64,000 bases of DNA from DAOTXL01 sp034435455. Its GTDB lineage: Bacteria; Chloroflexota; Anaerolineae; JAAYZQ01. The notes under the pieces are model-generated. The model made no database searches. It saw nothing but the letters and a program-made list of their open reading frames with translations, and was not told where the DNA came from. Made by a program: the position numbers and the translations under genes. Below, piece after piece: positions 17,725 through 25,987 of the stretch. The stretch's first letter is position 1. The number at the start of each line of letters is the position of its first letter. Location: positions 27,816 through 91,815 of the forward strand of contig DAOTXL010000128.1 of the NCBI GenBank assembly GCA_034435455.1, read 5' to 3'.

Positions 17725-18870
17725 CTATCCCCCTTTCCCTTCACTTCCCCCGCCGATCTTGACCCTGGGGTCCACCAGCGCATAAAAGAAATCCAGAAGA
17801 AAGACGGTAATGGCCAGCAAATAGGCAAAGATGACCGTGGAGCCGACGATGACCGGCGTATCGAACAGGCCCACGGCCTGATAGAGGGTGCGCCCCAGGC
17901 CGGGCCACTGGAATACCGTCTCAAAGATGGGGGCCCCGGTCCACAGCCCGATCACCGTCAGGGCAAAACTGGTGATGATCGTGGGCAACGTCGGCCGCAG
18001 GATGTAGCGGCGCTCGACATCCCGACCGGTCAGGCCCTTGGCCTTGGCCATCTCTACATAATCCTCGCTGGAGTAGATCAGGAAGAAGGTGCGCCAGGTA
18101 TAAGAGCTCAGGAAGATGGTGCTGAGGGCAATGGCCAGGACCGGCAGGATCATATGTTTGGCCAGGCTAAGGATGTAGAGCGGCAGCTCCGTGGGTGGGG
18201 GGGCATCCACCATCCCACCAAAGGGCAGCAGCCGCAGCAGGGCGGCAAAGATCAGGATCAAAAAGATGCCGTAGAACCAGCCGGGGGCGGAGGAGGTAGG
18301 GGCCAGGGCCACAAAGAGCTTGTCGAGCCAGCTTCCATACTTGCGCGACAGGGAAAGCGCAATGAGGATTTCGACAAAGAAAAGAAAGACGTTGGTTGCG
18401 CCCCACAGCAGCAGCGTGGCCGGCAGGCGTTCTAGCAGGATCAACCTGACCGTTTTCGAGCCGCTGGCGCTGGCCATCAACTGGGCCCGGCCCAGGTTCA
18501 GCGATAGCGCGTCTATGAGAAAGCCCCAACTGCGCACCAGGAACGGCTTATCCAGGCCCAGGCGCTTTTCCTGGAGGCGGATCGCTTCGTTGATCTGCCG
18601 GGTCCTTTCCTCGGCCGGCAAGGCCCGGAAGGTCGGATCGGCGTTCTTGGCCAGGGCCACCGACTCGCGGATTTCGCCGCGGCGGATCTGGTCTACATAG
18701 CCGCCCATATTTGCGATCAGGATGGTCAGGTATACTCCGATAACCACGGTGATAAAGAGCAGAACGAGTCGGAAGCCGGTGTAACGCGCCACACGCGAGA
18801 GGGTGCTGGTCCCCCCTTTCTTCTTGGCCGGCACGGCGCCCGGTTCTACGGTAAGGGTCGCTTCGCTCAT
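17725..18870 (-). CDS. ABC permease (OppB/DppB-like)
   Basis: A 381-aa permease with an N-terminal helix (about 35-57), an acidic extracytoplasmic segment, and a core of five helices. The EAA-type loop is YVEMAKAKGLTGRDVERRYILRP split across the cytoplasmic turn, and the protein ends FYALVDPRVKIGGG. Two adjacent ATGs occur; GGAGGAAT gives best spacing for the second, at 18870. It follows the binding protein after a 188-nt gap holding a strong hairpin. Confidence 0.9.
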   Translation of the reverse strand: MSEATLTVEPGAVPAKKKGGTSTLSRVARYTGFRLVLLFITVVIGVYLTILIANMGGYVDQIRRGEIRESVALAKNADPTFRALPAEERTRQINEAIRLQEKRLGLDKPFLVRSWGFLIDALSLNLGRAQLMASASGSKTVRLILLERLPATLLLWGATNVFLFFVEILIALSLSRKYGSWLDKLFVALAPTSSAPGWFYGIFLILIFAALLRLLPFGGMVDAPPPTELPLYILSLAKHMILPVLAIALSTIFLSSYTWRTFFLIYSSEDYVEMAKAKGLTGRDVERRYILRPTLPTIITSFALTVIGLWTGAPIFETVFQWPGLGRTLYQAVGLFDTPVIVGSTVIFAYLLAITVFLLDFFYALVDPRVKIGGGSEGKGG

Positions 18871-18982
18871 CATATTCCTCCGTCGTAGCTGTTCAATTCC
18901 CCCTCGATCTCGGCCGAGTGGGCCGATAAACATGGGGAAAATTTCTGGGCTTCTCGGCGGGTGGCTTGTCCAGATAACAGGT

Positions 18983-19022
18983 GGCCCGATGGGGACCGGT
19001 TTGTTCCCATCCCCATCGGGCC
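18983..19022 (-). other. Intercistronic hairpin between binding protein and permease
   Basis: A 13-bp perfect inverted repeat (ggcccgatgggga at 18983-18995 with tccccatcgggcc at 19010-19022) has a 14-nt loop and no T-tract. A second 8-bp stem (19043-19065) covers the stop codon of the binding protein. Such hairpins often let binding-protein mRNA outlive or outnumber the permease mRNA. Confidence 0.65.
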
Positions 19023-19058
19023 CCGCGTCTTACACCCTATGTCCCGTAACAGCCTGGG

Positions 19059-21668
19059 TTACGGGGCGGTGACGAACTCAAAGACTGCGAAGGTCGGGAT
19101 GCTCACCACGTTCGAGACGATCGCCACTTCCAGCTTGTTCGAGCCGGCTTCCAGCTTGCCGGTCACGTCGGCGGGGATGACCACCTGCCACTTGCCCTCT
19201 TCGACGGCGGTGGCCATGCCGGTTGCGACCAGCGCGCCCTTGGCGTCAAACAGCAGGTACTTGACCTCTTTCAGGTTGTCGGTGGGGTACGGCTCATCCT
19301 GGAAGGTGATATACACATCAAACGCGGCCTCTTCCCCGATCTTCACCTGGCCGGGACCATCGATCTCGGCGGTGGCCAGCATCGGTGTACCAAAGCGGTT
19401 CCACTTGTCGGCGGTGTCCGCAAAGTCGGGGTTGCGCAGCAGCGACAGCGTCTGCTCGACAGGGAAGGCCTTGTTCAGGTAGTAGGGGCCGGTTCCGACC
19501 CAGAAGTGACCCTGTAGGCTGTACCAGCTCTTCAGGTTAGCCCAGCGGGCCGCCGCTTCGTCGGCGGTGACGTAGGCTTCCAGGGTCGGCGTAAAGTACA
19601 GCGACGGGCTGGCCACTTTGGCGTCCAGGTGCTTCTTCAGGACCTCCAGGCTGGGGCCGGCGATGTAGCTCATCCACTCGATCTGGTTGGCATCCGCCTT
19701 GTCGGCCGAGAAGGCCAGCTCACCCGCCCCATCGGCCAACGCTCCCAGGGCGATGGTGTGCCACGGCGCCTGACCGTAATCGTAGCTCGGCCACCAGGTC
19801 GCCACCATCAATTCGGCATCCAGGTAGAAGGTGTCGTCGTAGGTCTCGATCGTCAGCGGGTCGGTGGACAGGATCTTGACGCCCTTGAAGTGCGCCAGGA
19901 ACGCTTCCAGGGTGGAGGCGGCCGCTTCGTCGTACAGGGCGCTCTCCGGTTTGCCCCGGTCGAACTGCATGATCATGTACATCACAAAGTCGCCGACCGA
20001 CAGCGGGCTCCCGTCGTGCCACTTGACCGTCTGGAACAGGTCCTTGGGATAGGTGACCACGACCTTGGTGTTGGCCGTCTGGGTCTGGGTGAACTTTTCG
20101 GCAGCGGTGATGAACTTCTGGTTCGTCGCGTCCCAGTCCACCCAGGCGTCGCCCGGCACCTCGATGCTCGGCACGAACTCCAGCGTCAGCCAGTCCAGCG
20201 TCTTGGCCACAGGCAGCCCTTCCTTGACATAGACCTGGGCCGACTCGATCCGCTGCGGCCAGACCAGGCCGGTGTACGGGTCCGGGATTACCCCCACGTC
20301 GCCCGTGGCCCGGATCGGCATCATGTCATAGATCCAGTTGCTGCCGGCCACCGGGTTCCAGGGGTCGACCAGGATGCCCGGCTGGGCGATGCGGATGGTG
20401 CCACCTTCCTGGCCTTTCCAGCGGATGGTGTACGGATACAGGCGGGAGCCGGAGATGCCACCCGCCAGGTCATAGGCGACCTCGATGTTGGCGTTCATCG
20501 GGCTGAAGCTCAACTGGTCCACGAGCCAGGCGCGCACCGAATCCTGGAGCGAGAGGCGCATGGCCTTCTTGAACAGCTCGGCCCGCTCCTCCAGCGTGGT
20601 AAATTCGTTGTTGCGCAGTTTCAGGCCCACCTCGTCATACTCGGGCGCCGGGGTATAGGCCTGGTGCAGCGGGATGGGGTAGTCGTAAGGCATGTAGAAG
20701 AAGGCAAAGTTGCTGCCATCGTCGCGGCTGATGGCGGTGGTGATCCAGCCGCCGGTGTAGATGTTCCACAGGCCGTCGGCCGGGTTGCTCTGCACCCAGA
20801 TGGGCGAGGCCTCGGAGCGGGTCTTGTACTGGCGGTCTACGGTAAAGCCGACCGTTTCGAGCTGATTGGCCACATAGTCGCCGATCTGCCGGCGCTCATC
20901 CTCGGTGCGGATGACCATGACGATGGTCACCGGCTGGCCGTTGTACTGCCACTTGCCGTCCGCCCCCAGCGTCGCGCCATGGGACTCCATCTGGGCAGTG
21001 ATGACCTCTTTCGCCTTCTCCGGGTTGTAGGCGTAGTAGGCTTCCAGCTCGCGGGCCGTGTCCACATAGCGGGCATAGTCGGCAAAGGCGGAGTTCAGGC
21101 AGAACAGCTTGGTCTTCCCCAGGCCGCTGTAGATCTCCTGGACGATGTGGCTGCGGTCAACCAGCCAGTTCATGGCTTCACGGATCTTGGGATCGCCAAA
21201 GGGGTTCAGCCGTCCGTCGGTAAAGTTCAAGACGGGGTTGAAGGTCAGTTCGGTGTAGGAGCCGTAGGAGTTGATATAGCTCAATTTCGGGTCGGACTTG
21301 ACGGTCTCAAACACCGCCGCGTCGGCTACGCCATAGGCATAGACGTCAAGCTGACCGGCCTGGATCTGCTTGACCGCGGCTTCGGCGGAATCAATGGAGG
21401 TAAAGACGATCATGTCGGCCCAGCCACCCTTGCGCGTCACCGGGACGGGGGTGGGGGTCACCTCGACGATCTGCGTCGCGACGATGGTCTTTTCGACCTC
21501 AACGGTCTGGACGACCGTCTTTTCTTCGCCGGGCACGACCTTGGTCTGCTCCACGACAACGGTCTGAACGATGGTGCTGGGTTCAGGCGTGGGCCCGCAG
21601 GCAGCCAACACAAGCGGGGCGATCATCACCAGGACCGCGAGGATCGCCAATTTCTTGTTCGAAAACAT
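19059..21668 (-). CDS. Lipoprotein solute-binding protein, family 5, apparently circularly permuted
   Basis: An 869-aa lipoprotein. Signal peptide and lipobox LAAC put Cys24 at the membrane, followed by a Val/Thr/Gln-rich stalk (30-80). Segments of SBP_bac_5 are all present but in swapped order. Residues 83-415 hold what is usually the second half (IQAGQLDVYAYGV, PFGDPKIREAMNWLVDRSHI, YNPEKAKEVI). Residues 423-760 hold the usual first half (GTIRIAQP, VKWHDGSPLSVGDFVMY at 548-564, GTGPYYL at 725-731, LLRNPDF). Residues 763-869 look like an Ig-type domain. The ATG at 21668 has AGGAGGAGACA. It heads the operon and binds an unknown ligand. Confidence 0.88.
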   Translation of the reverse strand: MFSNKKLAILAVLVMIAPLVLAACGPTPEPSTIVQTVVVEQTKVVPGEEKTVVQTVEVEKTIVATQIVEVTPTPVPVTRKGGWADMIVFTSIDSAEAAVKQIQAGQLDVYAYGVADAAVFETVKSDPKLSYINSYGSYTELTFNPVLNFTDGRLNPFGDPKIREAMNWLVDRSHIVQEIYSGLGKTKLFCLNSAFADYARYVDTARELEAYYAYNPEKAKEVITAQMESHGATLGADGKWQYNGQPVTIVMVIRTEDERRQIGDYVANQLETVGFTVDRQYKTRSEASPIWVQSNPADGLWNIYTGGWITTAISRDDGSNFAFFYMPYDYPIPLHQAYTPAPEYDEVGLKLRNNEFTTLEERAELFKKAMRLSLQDSVRAWLVDQLSFSPMNANIEVAYDLAGGISGSRLYPYTIRWKGQEGGTIRIAQPGILVDPWNPVAGSNWIYDMMPIRATGDVGVIPDPYTGLVWPQRIESAQVYVKEGLPVAKTLDWLTLEFVPSIEVPGDAWVDWDATNQKFITAAEKFTQTQTANTKVVVTYPKDLFQTVKWHDGSPLSVGDFVMYMIMQFDRGKPESALYDEAAASTLEAFLAHFKGVKILSTDPLTIETYDDTFYLDAELMVATWWPSYDYGQAPWHTIALGALADGAGELAFSADKADANQIEWMSYIAGPSLEVLKKHLDAKVASPSLYFTPTLEAYVTADEAAARWANLKSWYSLQGHFWVGTGPYYLNKAFPVEQTLSLLRNPDFADTADKWNRFGTPMLATAEIDGPGQVKIGEEAAFDVYITFQDEPYPTDNLKEVKYLLFDAKGALVATGMATAVEEGKWQVVIPADVTGKLEAGSNKLEVAIVSNVVSIPTFAVFEFVTAP

Positions 21669-21710
21669 TGTCTCCTCCTTCTTTTTCTTTGGGTTGGATT
21701 TTGCGTTTTT

Positions 21711-21772
21711 CAGGCGCGGGGATCCTGTTCTCAAAATGGTCCCGCCTCATCACCTCCCCCTTTATGTTCCCC
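21711..21772 (-). promoter_or_regulatory. Conserved 5' leader element, copy 1
   Basis: This part of the 155-nt leader matches 30355-30416, the leader of the other ABC binding protein, at GGAGGTGA, a GCGGG...CCCGC stem and CAGGAT-CCCGCGCCTG, while the coding regions differ in architecture. It could be a cis-acting RNA. It also encodes a possible 55-codon upstream frame starting at 21750 after GGGGGAGGTG. Confidence 0.5.
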
Positions 21773-21829
21773 TCACAGGCCCTATGGCCGCCTGCTTCGG
21801 GTCTTGTTCCCGGTAGACGAAGCATCTTT

Positions 21830-21858
21830 ATCATACCATATTCTGAGGACAAAGTCAA
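21830..21858 (-). promoter_or_regulatory. Promoter of the first ABC operon
   Basis: Minus-strand TTGACT (21858-21853), 17-nt spacer, TATGAT (21835-21830). The leader to the ATG at 21668 would be about 155 nt. Confidence 0.75.
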
Positions 21859-21901
21859 GAGCGGCGTGGCATTTTGTAACTGCCCTGCCGCTTTCCAGAT
21901 G

Positions 21902-21930
21902 TTGCCTTCTTGGTCAAACGGTGTTATACT
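21902..21930 (+). promoter_or_regulatory. Promoter of the cytochrome cluster
   Basis: TTGCCT (21902-21907), 17-nt spacer and TATACT (21925-21930) lie about 80 bp before the first cytochrome gene and diverge from the ABC operon promoter. Confidence 0.6.
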
Positions 21931-21966
21931 TTTGTTCTGGGTAGCTGCTCAGGTGGGCGACTTGGA

Positions 21967-21999
21967 AAGTGCCAGACACCTGAGAGGTCCCTGGCACTT
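21967..21999. repeat. Inverted repeat in the cytochrome leader
   Basis: aagtgccag (21967-21975) pairs with ctggcactt (21991-21999), with an inner acct/aggt stem. It ends ten bases before the ATG at 22010, where a ribosome site would lie, so it may limit translation or be a REP-like repeat. Confidence 0.55.
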
Positions 22000-22009
22000 G
22001 TACTATCCG

Positions 22010-22723
22010 ATGAGCAAGAAACAACGCTTCTTCCTGGTGGGGGCGAGCGCCATCCTGGCCGTGCTGGCGGCCTTGTCTGTGGCCACGGCCCAGTCGCCCC
22101 TTGGCCACAACCGAGAGAGCGGCATGGCCCCGCAAGAGCGGCTGGCCAAACCGCAGCTATCCGATCCGCCCAGGCAGATCGAGATCGGCCACGTCGAATA
22201 TTGGATGTCGTGCATGGTCTGTCACGGCGATCGGGGCCAGGGGCTGACCGACGAATGGCGCAGCGTCCTCGACCCGGAGGATATGAACTGCTGGCAGTCC
22301 AAATGCCATGCGCCCAACCACCCCCCGGAGGGGTTTGAAATCCCCCAGCAGTCGCCGATGGTGATCGGGCCGGGGGCACTGTCCGGCTACCGGACGGCGG
22401 CCGACCTGTTCAACTATCTGCGCGTCAAGATGCCGTGGGCCTTTCCCGGCCTGTTCGACGAGGAAACCTACTGGAACCTGACTGCTTATCTGGCCGAGGC
22501 GAACGGCGTGGACCTGCCGGCCAGGCCCCTGGGGCCGGACAATGGCGATGAGGTGCTTCTCATCCCCAACCTGCCGCAAGCGCCCCACCCCGCTATTGCC
22601 GGGGAACAGATCGTGGCCGGCATGGTGGCCGGTCTGCTGTTCCTGGGGGCAGCCCTGTACTGGGCGGCCCACAGGCCCTGGCCGGGTGTGGCAGAGGGGG
22701 CAAGGGATGAAAAAGAGGGGTAG
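22010..22723 (+). CDS. Membrane-anchored c-type cytochrome with CxxCH and CX4CH
   Basis: A 237-aa exported cytochrome. An N-terminal signal/anchor (7-27) precedes heme site CMVCH (Cys68-His72) in SCMVCHGDRGQGLTDEW and a second site NCWQSKCH (Cys94, Cys99, His100) with four residues between the cysteines. A C-terminal helix lies near 198-220. The ATG at 22010 lacks a clear ribosome site and sits after a hairpin; the longer upstream frame has no support. It overlaps the next cytochrome by 17 bp. It probably carries electrons to or from the Rieske/cytochrome b pair downstream. Confidence 0.82.
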   Translation: MSKKQRFFLVGASAILAVLAALSVATAQSPLGHNRESGMAPQERLAKPQLSDPPRQIEIGHVEYWMSCMVCHGDRGQGLTDEWRSVLDPEDMNCWQSKCHAPNHPPEGFEIPQQSPMVIGPGALSGYRTAADLFNYLRVKMPWAFPGLFDEETYWNLTAYLAEANGVDLPARPLGPDNGDEVLLIPNLPQAPHPAIAGEQIVAGMVAGLLFLGAALYWAAHRPWPGVAEGARDEKEG

Positions 22724-23375
22724 CCTTCCACCCGGCCGGGCTGGCCGGGCGGGGCTGGCTTTCCTGGGCCTCTGCCTTCTGGTCACGGGGCAGGTGTCGG
22801 CCGGGCCGGCCCCTTCTCCGCCCGATCCGACGCCGCAGCCGGGCCTGGACCGGCTGGCCATACCGCCGTTGCCCGAATCGCCCACGCCGGTGGACCGGGG
22901 CCGCCGTCTGTACTATTTCCACTGTATGCCCTGTCACGGCGACCGGGGCCAGGGCCTGACCGACGAGTGGCGGCAAGTGTGGGTGGAAGACCATCGGAAC
23001 TGCTGGGGGCGGGGCTGCCATGCCGGCAGATCGGACCTGGATGCCTTTTATCTGCCCCATTACGTGCCGCCGGTGATCGGCTCCCCCTCTGCCCTGCACG
23101 CCTTTCCAACTGCCGGGGATCTGTTTGCCTTTTTGCAGGAGAAACATCCGCCCCAGCGGCCCGGTGCTCTCTCGGAGGCAGAGAACTGGGCGCTGACCGC
23201 CTTTCTGTGGCAGGAGAACGGTCGGCCGCTGCCGGACCGGCTGGCCGGCTCGCAGGCGGGCCATGGCCGGGCTGCCGGCAGCGATCTGCTCCTGGCGACC
23301 TTGTTGCCCCTGCTGGCCCTGCTCCTGGTGCGCCGACAAAAAAGCTCCGGGAGGACTCGATGCAAATCAAAATAG
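22707..23375 (+). CDS. Second c-type cytochrome, paralogue of the first
   Basis: A 222-aa exported cytochrome with signal peptide (about 1-32), a Pro-rich linker, heme site CMPCH (Cys73-His77) in CMPCHGDRGQGLTDEW, and a second site NCWGRGCH (Cys99, Cys104, His105). The GDRGQGLTDEW segment and the CX4CH site match the upstream gene, so the pair arose by duplication. A C-terminal hydrophobic helix (about 193-210) precedes a basic end. The start at 22707 has GAGGGGGCAAGGG before it, and the 3' end overlaps the Rieske gene by 16 bp. Confidence 0.82.
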   Translation: MKKRGSLPPGRAGRAGLAFLGLCLLVTGQVSAGPAPSPPDPTPQPGLDRLAIPPLPESPTPVDRGRRLYYFHCMPCHGDRGQGLTDEWRQVWVEDHRNCWGRGCHAGRSDLDAFYLPHYVPPVIGSPSALHAFPTAGDLFAFLQEKHPPQRPGALSEAENWALTAFLWQENGRPLPDRLAGSQAGHGRAAGSDLLLATLLPLLALLLVRRQKSSGRTRCKSK

Positions 23376-23818
23376 ACCGCCGTGCGTTCCTGACCTGGCT
23401 GGCCAGAGGTTCCGTGACCACGGCCATTGTCGCCGCCGCCGGCCAGGTGGCCCGCTTTCTCTCCTACCGGCCCCCGACCACCACTTCGACCATCCTGCCC
23501 GTTGGTCAGGCAGGGGATTACGCGCCGGGCGATCGGGTCTATGTGGCCGATGCCAGGGTCTATGTGGGCCGCGATGAGGGAGGGCTGTACGCCCTGGATG
23601 CCGTCTGTCCCCATCTGGGCTGTCTGGTGGAACCGCTGGAAGGGGGAGGGTTCCTCTGCCCTTGCCACGGCAGCCGTTTCGACCGGGCGGGAGGTGTCGA
23701 GACCGGGCCGGCGACCAAACCGTTGCGCTACCTGGCCCTGTGGTGGGACCAGGAGCGGGGGCAGCTTTTCGTTGACCGGGCCAAAGAGGTGGAAGCTACC
23801 GTCCGCCTGAGCCTCTGA
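23360..23818 (+). CDS. Rieske iron-sulfur protein
   Basis: A 152-aa Rieske subunit of a cytochrome bc/b6f-type complex. A twin-arginine N-terminus (DRRAFLTWLARGS at 6-18) leads into one helix. The [2Fe-2S] ligands are in CPHLGC (Cys83, His85, Cys88) and CPCHGS (Cys100, Cys102, His103), where Cys88 and Cys102 would form the stabilising disulfide. The start at 23360 has GGGAGGACTCG upstream and overlaps the previous cytochrome. The protein is short but contains the whole cluster-binding fold. Confidence 0.93.
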   Translation: MQIKIDRRAFLTWLARGSVTTAIVAAAGQVARFLSYRPPTTTSTILPVGQAGDYAPGDRVYVADARVYVGRDEGGLYALDAVCPHLGCLVEPLEGGGFLCPCHGSRFDRAGGVETGPATKPLRYLALWWDQERGQLFVDRAKEVEATVRLSL

Positions 23819-23837
23819 ACGTTCGAGAAAAGAAGCC

Positions 23838-24851
23838 GTGTCGAAACGCCGCCCCAACTTTTTCTACCACCTACACCCGCCGACCATTCCCGCCCGCGAG
23901 GTCCGGTGGAGCTACACCTTTGGTCTGGGTGGCATCTCGTTGCTGCTCTTGCTCGTTTTGGGTGTCACCGGCCTGATCGAGATGTTCCTCTATGTGCCTA
24001 CGCCGGAGGCCGCCCACGAGACGATCCGCCAGATCACCTACCTGGCTCCCTCTGGCTGGCTATGGCGCAACCTGCACTTTTGGGCCGGGCAACTCCTGGT
24101 GGGGACGGTGGTCCTGCACATGGCCCGTGTCCTGTTCAGCGGCGGTTACAAGGACCGCCGTTTGAACTGGCTTATCGGCCTGGCGCTGCTGGTCCTGACC
24201 CTCTTGTTCGATTTTACCGGCTATGTGTTGCGCTGGGACCAGGACACGGCCTGGGCGCTGATGGTGGGCACCAATCTGATCAAAGAGATCCCCGGAGCCG
24301 GCAGCTTTTTGTATCGGCTCTTGGTGGGGGGAGAGCAGATCGGGGCGCCGGCCCTGATCCGCTTTTACACCTGGCACGTGCTGGGGTTGGGGTTGGTGGT
24401 TGCGGTCCTGGTGACATGGCACCTTTTTCGCGTTCGTCGGGATGGGGGCATCTCTCACCTCGCCCAGGAGCCTCGGGTGGGCCGCGAGCAGTTGGTGCGT
24501 CAGGAGGTGATCGCCACGCTGCTCACCCTGGCCGGCCTGTTCGGGTTGAGCCTGGCGGTCCCCGCGCCTCTCGGCCCGCCCTACGACCCCACCGCTTTTG
24601 TCGCCGAACCGCGCGCCCCCTGGTTCTTTCTGTGGATCCAGGAGCTGTTGCGCCTGGCCCCTCCCTTTCTGGCCGGGGTGTTGACGCCTCTGCTCGTCCT
24701 GCTGGTGCTGGCCATGATGCCCTACACCCTCGACCGCAGCCAGGAGGGCGTCGCCCGCTGGTTCAATCGGCCGGGGCGCGCTGCCCAGGTCCTTTTTCTC
24801 CTCATCCTGGTCACGGTTCTGGCCCTGATCGTGCGGGGTGCTCTGCGCTGA
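23838..24851 (+). CDS. Cytochrome b (b6-like) with subunit-IV-like tail
   Basis: A 337-aa integral membrane protein. Heme ligands are His80/His94 and His180/His195; spacings of 14 and 15 are those of cytochrome b6 rather than mitochondrial b. The first part has four helices including GYVLRWDQDTAWA (128-140). After residue 225 three more helices resemble subunit IV, with AEPRAPWFFLW (258-268) at the place of the Qo-site PEWY loop; the glutamate of PEWY is absent. GTG start at 23838, 19 bp after the Rieske gene. With the Rieske protein and two cytochromes it likely forms a quinol-oxidising complex. Confidence 0.88.
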   Translation: MSKRRPNFFYHLHPPTIPAREVRWSYTFGLGGISLLLLLVLGVTGLIEMFLYVPTPEAAHETIRQITYLAPSGWLWRNLHFWAGQLLVGTVVLHMARVLFSGGYKDRRLNWLIGLALLVLTLLFDFTGYVLRWDQDTAWALMVGTNLIKEIPGAGSFLYRLLVGGEQIGAPALIRFYTWHVLGLGLVVAVLVTWHLFRVRRDGGISHLAQEPRVGREQLVRQEVIATLLTLAGLFGLSLAVPAPLGPPYDPTAFVAEPRAPWFFLWIQELLRLAPPFLAGVLTPLLVLLVLAMMPYTLDRSQEGVARWFNRPGRAAQVLFLLILVTVLALIVRGALR

Positions 24852-24856
24852 CCCTT

Positions 24857-25984
24857 CTACCGGGACCTTTCCCGGCATTCCTCCAGGTGCACCGGGTCAA
24901 ACCCCCGAAACAGGCACTCGACCGCATACTCGCCGCCGGGTGATTCGGCCCTCACCAGCACATACCCTCCCCAGCGGGCCAGGCGGGTGACGCGGGGCGA
25001 GCCGTGCCACCTCTCCTGCCGGGCCTGGAGCCAGGCCCGCAACTCTTCGCCCACCGTGAAGGCGCAGCGAAGGCAGTCGGGGGGGGTCTGGCCGGAGGTG
25101 AGGAAGGCCGGGAGCCCCTGGGTGTAGGGCAGGCCGGCATCGTAGCAAAAGGAGATCTGCTCGGCCACGACCCGGCAGAGGATCCAGGTCCCGTTGTCAA
25201 ACTCGGCGACCACCAGGACGGTGTCGGAAACGCTCAGGTCCACCATGCCGATAGACAGGTCATACTGTTCGCTCATCCGGTCGCGCACGGCCGAGAGGGC
25301 GTTGTAATTGATCCCCGTCTTCAGGCTGAGGTCAAACAGATCGCCGGGGTAGGTGCGGCCGGTGCGGATCGCCTCGTGGACCAGTTGGGGGGGCAGGCGC
25401 AGGGGCTTGTTCACGATGTTATCGCTGAAAAGGCCGACGACTATCACCAATGGCAGGGGAATCACCAGCAGGAACCGGCCCCGCTCCCGCAGGCGACCCT
25501 GGCCATCGGTCTCGGCCACAAGCCCTTCGAGGCGGTATGGCTGGAGCAGGCCCAGGGCCCCCAGGAGCAACAGGATGAAAAAGCCGGCCAGCATCATGCC
25601 GGTGGCAGCCGCCCGGCTGAAGGGGTAGATGGGCAGCCCCCAGGAACGGGGGTCGGCCAGCCACAGGGTCAGGGTGCGGCCCTCGTAGGGCACATGGCCG
25701 ATCACCAGGGTCATCAGGCCGCCGACGATCAGCCAGATCAGGGCGCTGGCCCAGGCCCGACCGGCCCAGGCGGCCAGCCAGCCTCCCAGCCCCCCCAGCA
25801 GCCCCAGGGCCAGGCTTCCGGCGAGCAAACTGGGGTAGGCCAGCCGCACGTGGCTGAGGGCCAGAAAAATGGCGTCGGAAGCCCACACTCCCAACGCCAG
25901 AGCCAGGCCGGACAGCAAACCGTTGAGCAGGCCCAGCCGCAGATCAAGACGCCGGCAGGGGGCGTCCGAATTGGGAACGGCCAT
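24857..25984 (-). CDS. Uncharacterised multi-helix membrane protein with soluble C-terminus
   Basis: A 375-aa protein with about six hydrophobic segments in residues 15-190 (including FILLLLGALGLLQPY and FLLVIPLPLVIVVGLF), then a soluble domain of about 180 residues with paired cysteines (CLRC and several single ones near the end). No family is recognised. It begins 3 bp after the DppC-like permease, so it is likely the last gene of the second ABC operon, and it converges on the cytochrome b gene with a 5-bp gap. The extracytoplasmic part might assist ligand capture; this is inference from position. Confidence 0.7.
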   Translation of the reverse strand: MAVPNSDAPCRRLDLRLGLLNGLLSGLALALGVWASDAIFLALSHVRLAYPSLLAGSLALGLLGGLGGWLAAWAGRAWASALIWLIVGGLMTLVIGHVPYEGRTLTLWLADPRSWGLPIYPFSRAAATGMMLAGFFILLLLGALGLLQPYRLEGLVAETDGQGRLRERGRFLLVIPLPLVIVVGLFSDNIVNKPLRLPPQLVHEAIRTGRTYPGDLFDLSLKTGINYNALSAVRDRMSEQYDLSIGMVDLSVSDTVLVVAEFDNGTWILCRVVAEQISFCYDAGLPYTQGLPAFLTSGQTPPDCLRCAFTVGEELRAWLQARQERWHGSPRVTRLARWGGYVLVRAESPGGEYAVECLFRGFDPVHLEECRERSR

Positions 25985-25987
25985 GGG

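Noticed and set aside
19629..21944. A 771-codon open frame on the plus strand antisense to the first binding protein
   Set aside because: It mirrors a long GC-rich gene, has no conserved motif, and the minus-strand reading has signal peptide, lipobox and family motifs.
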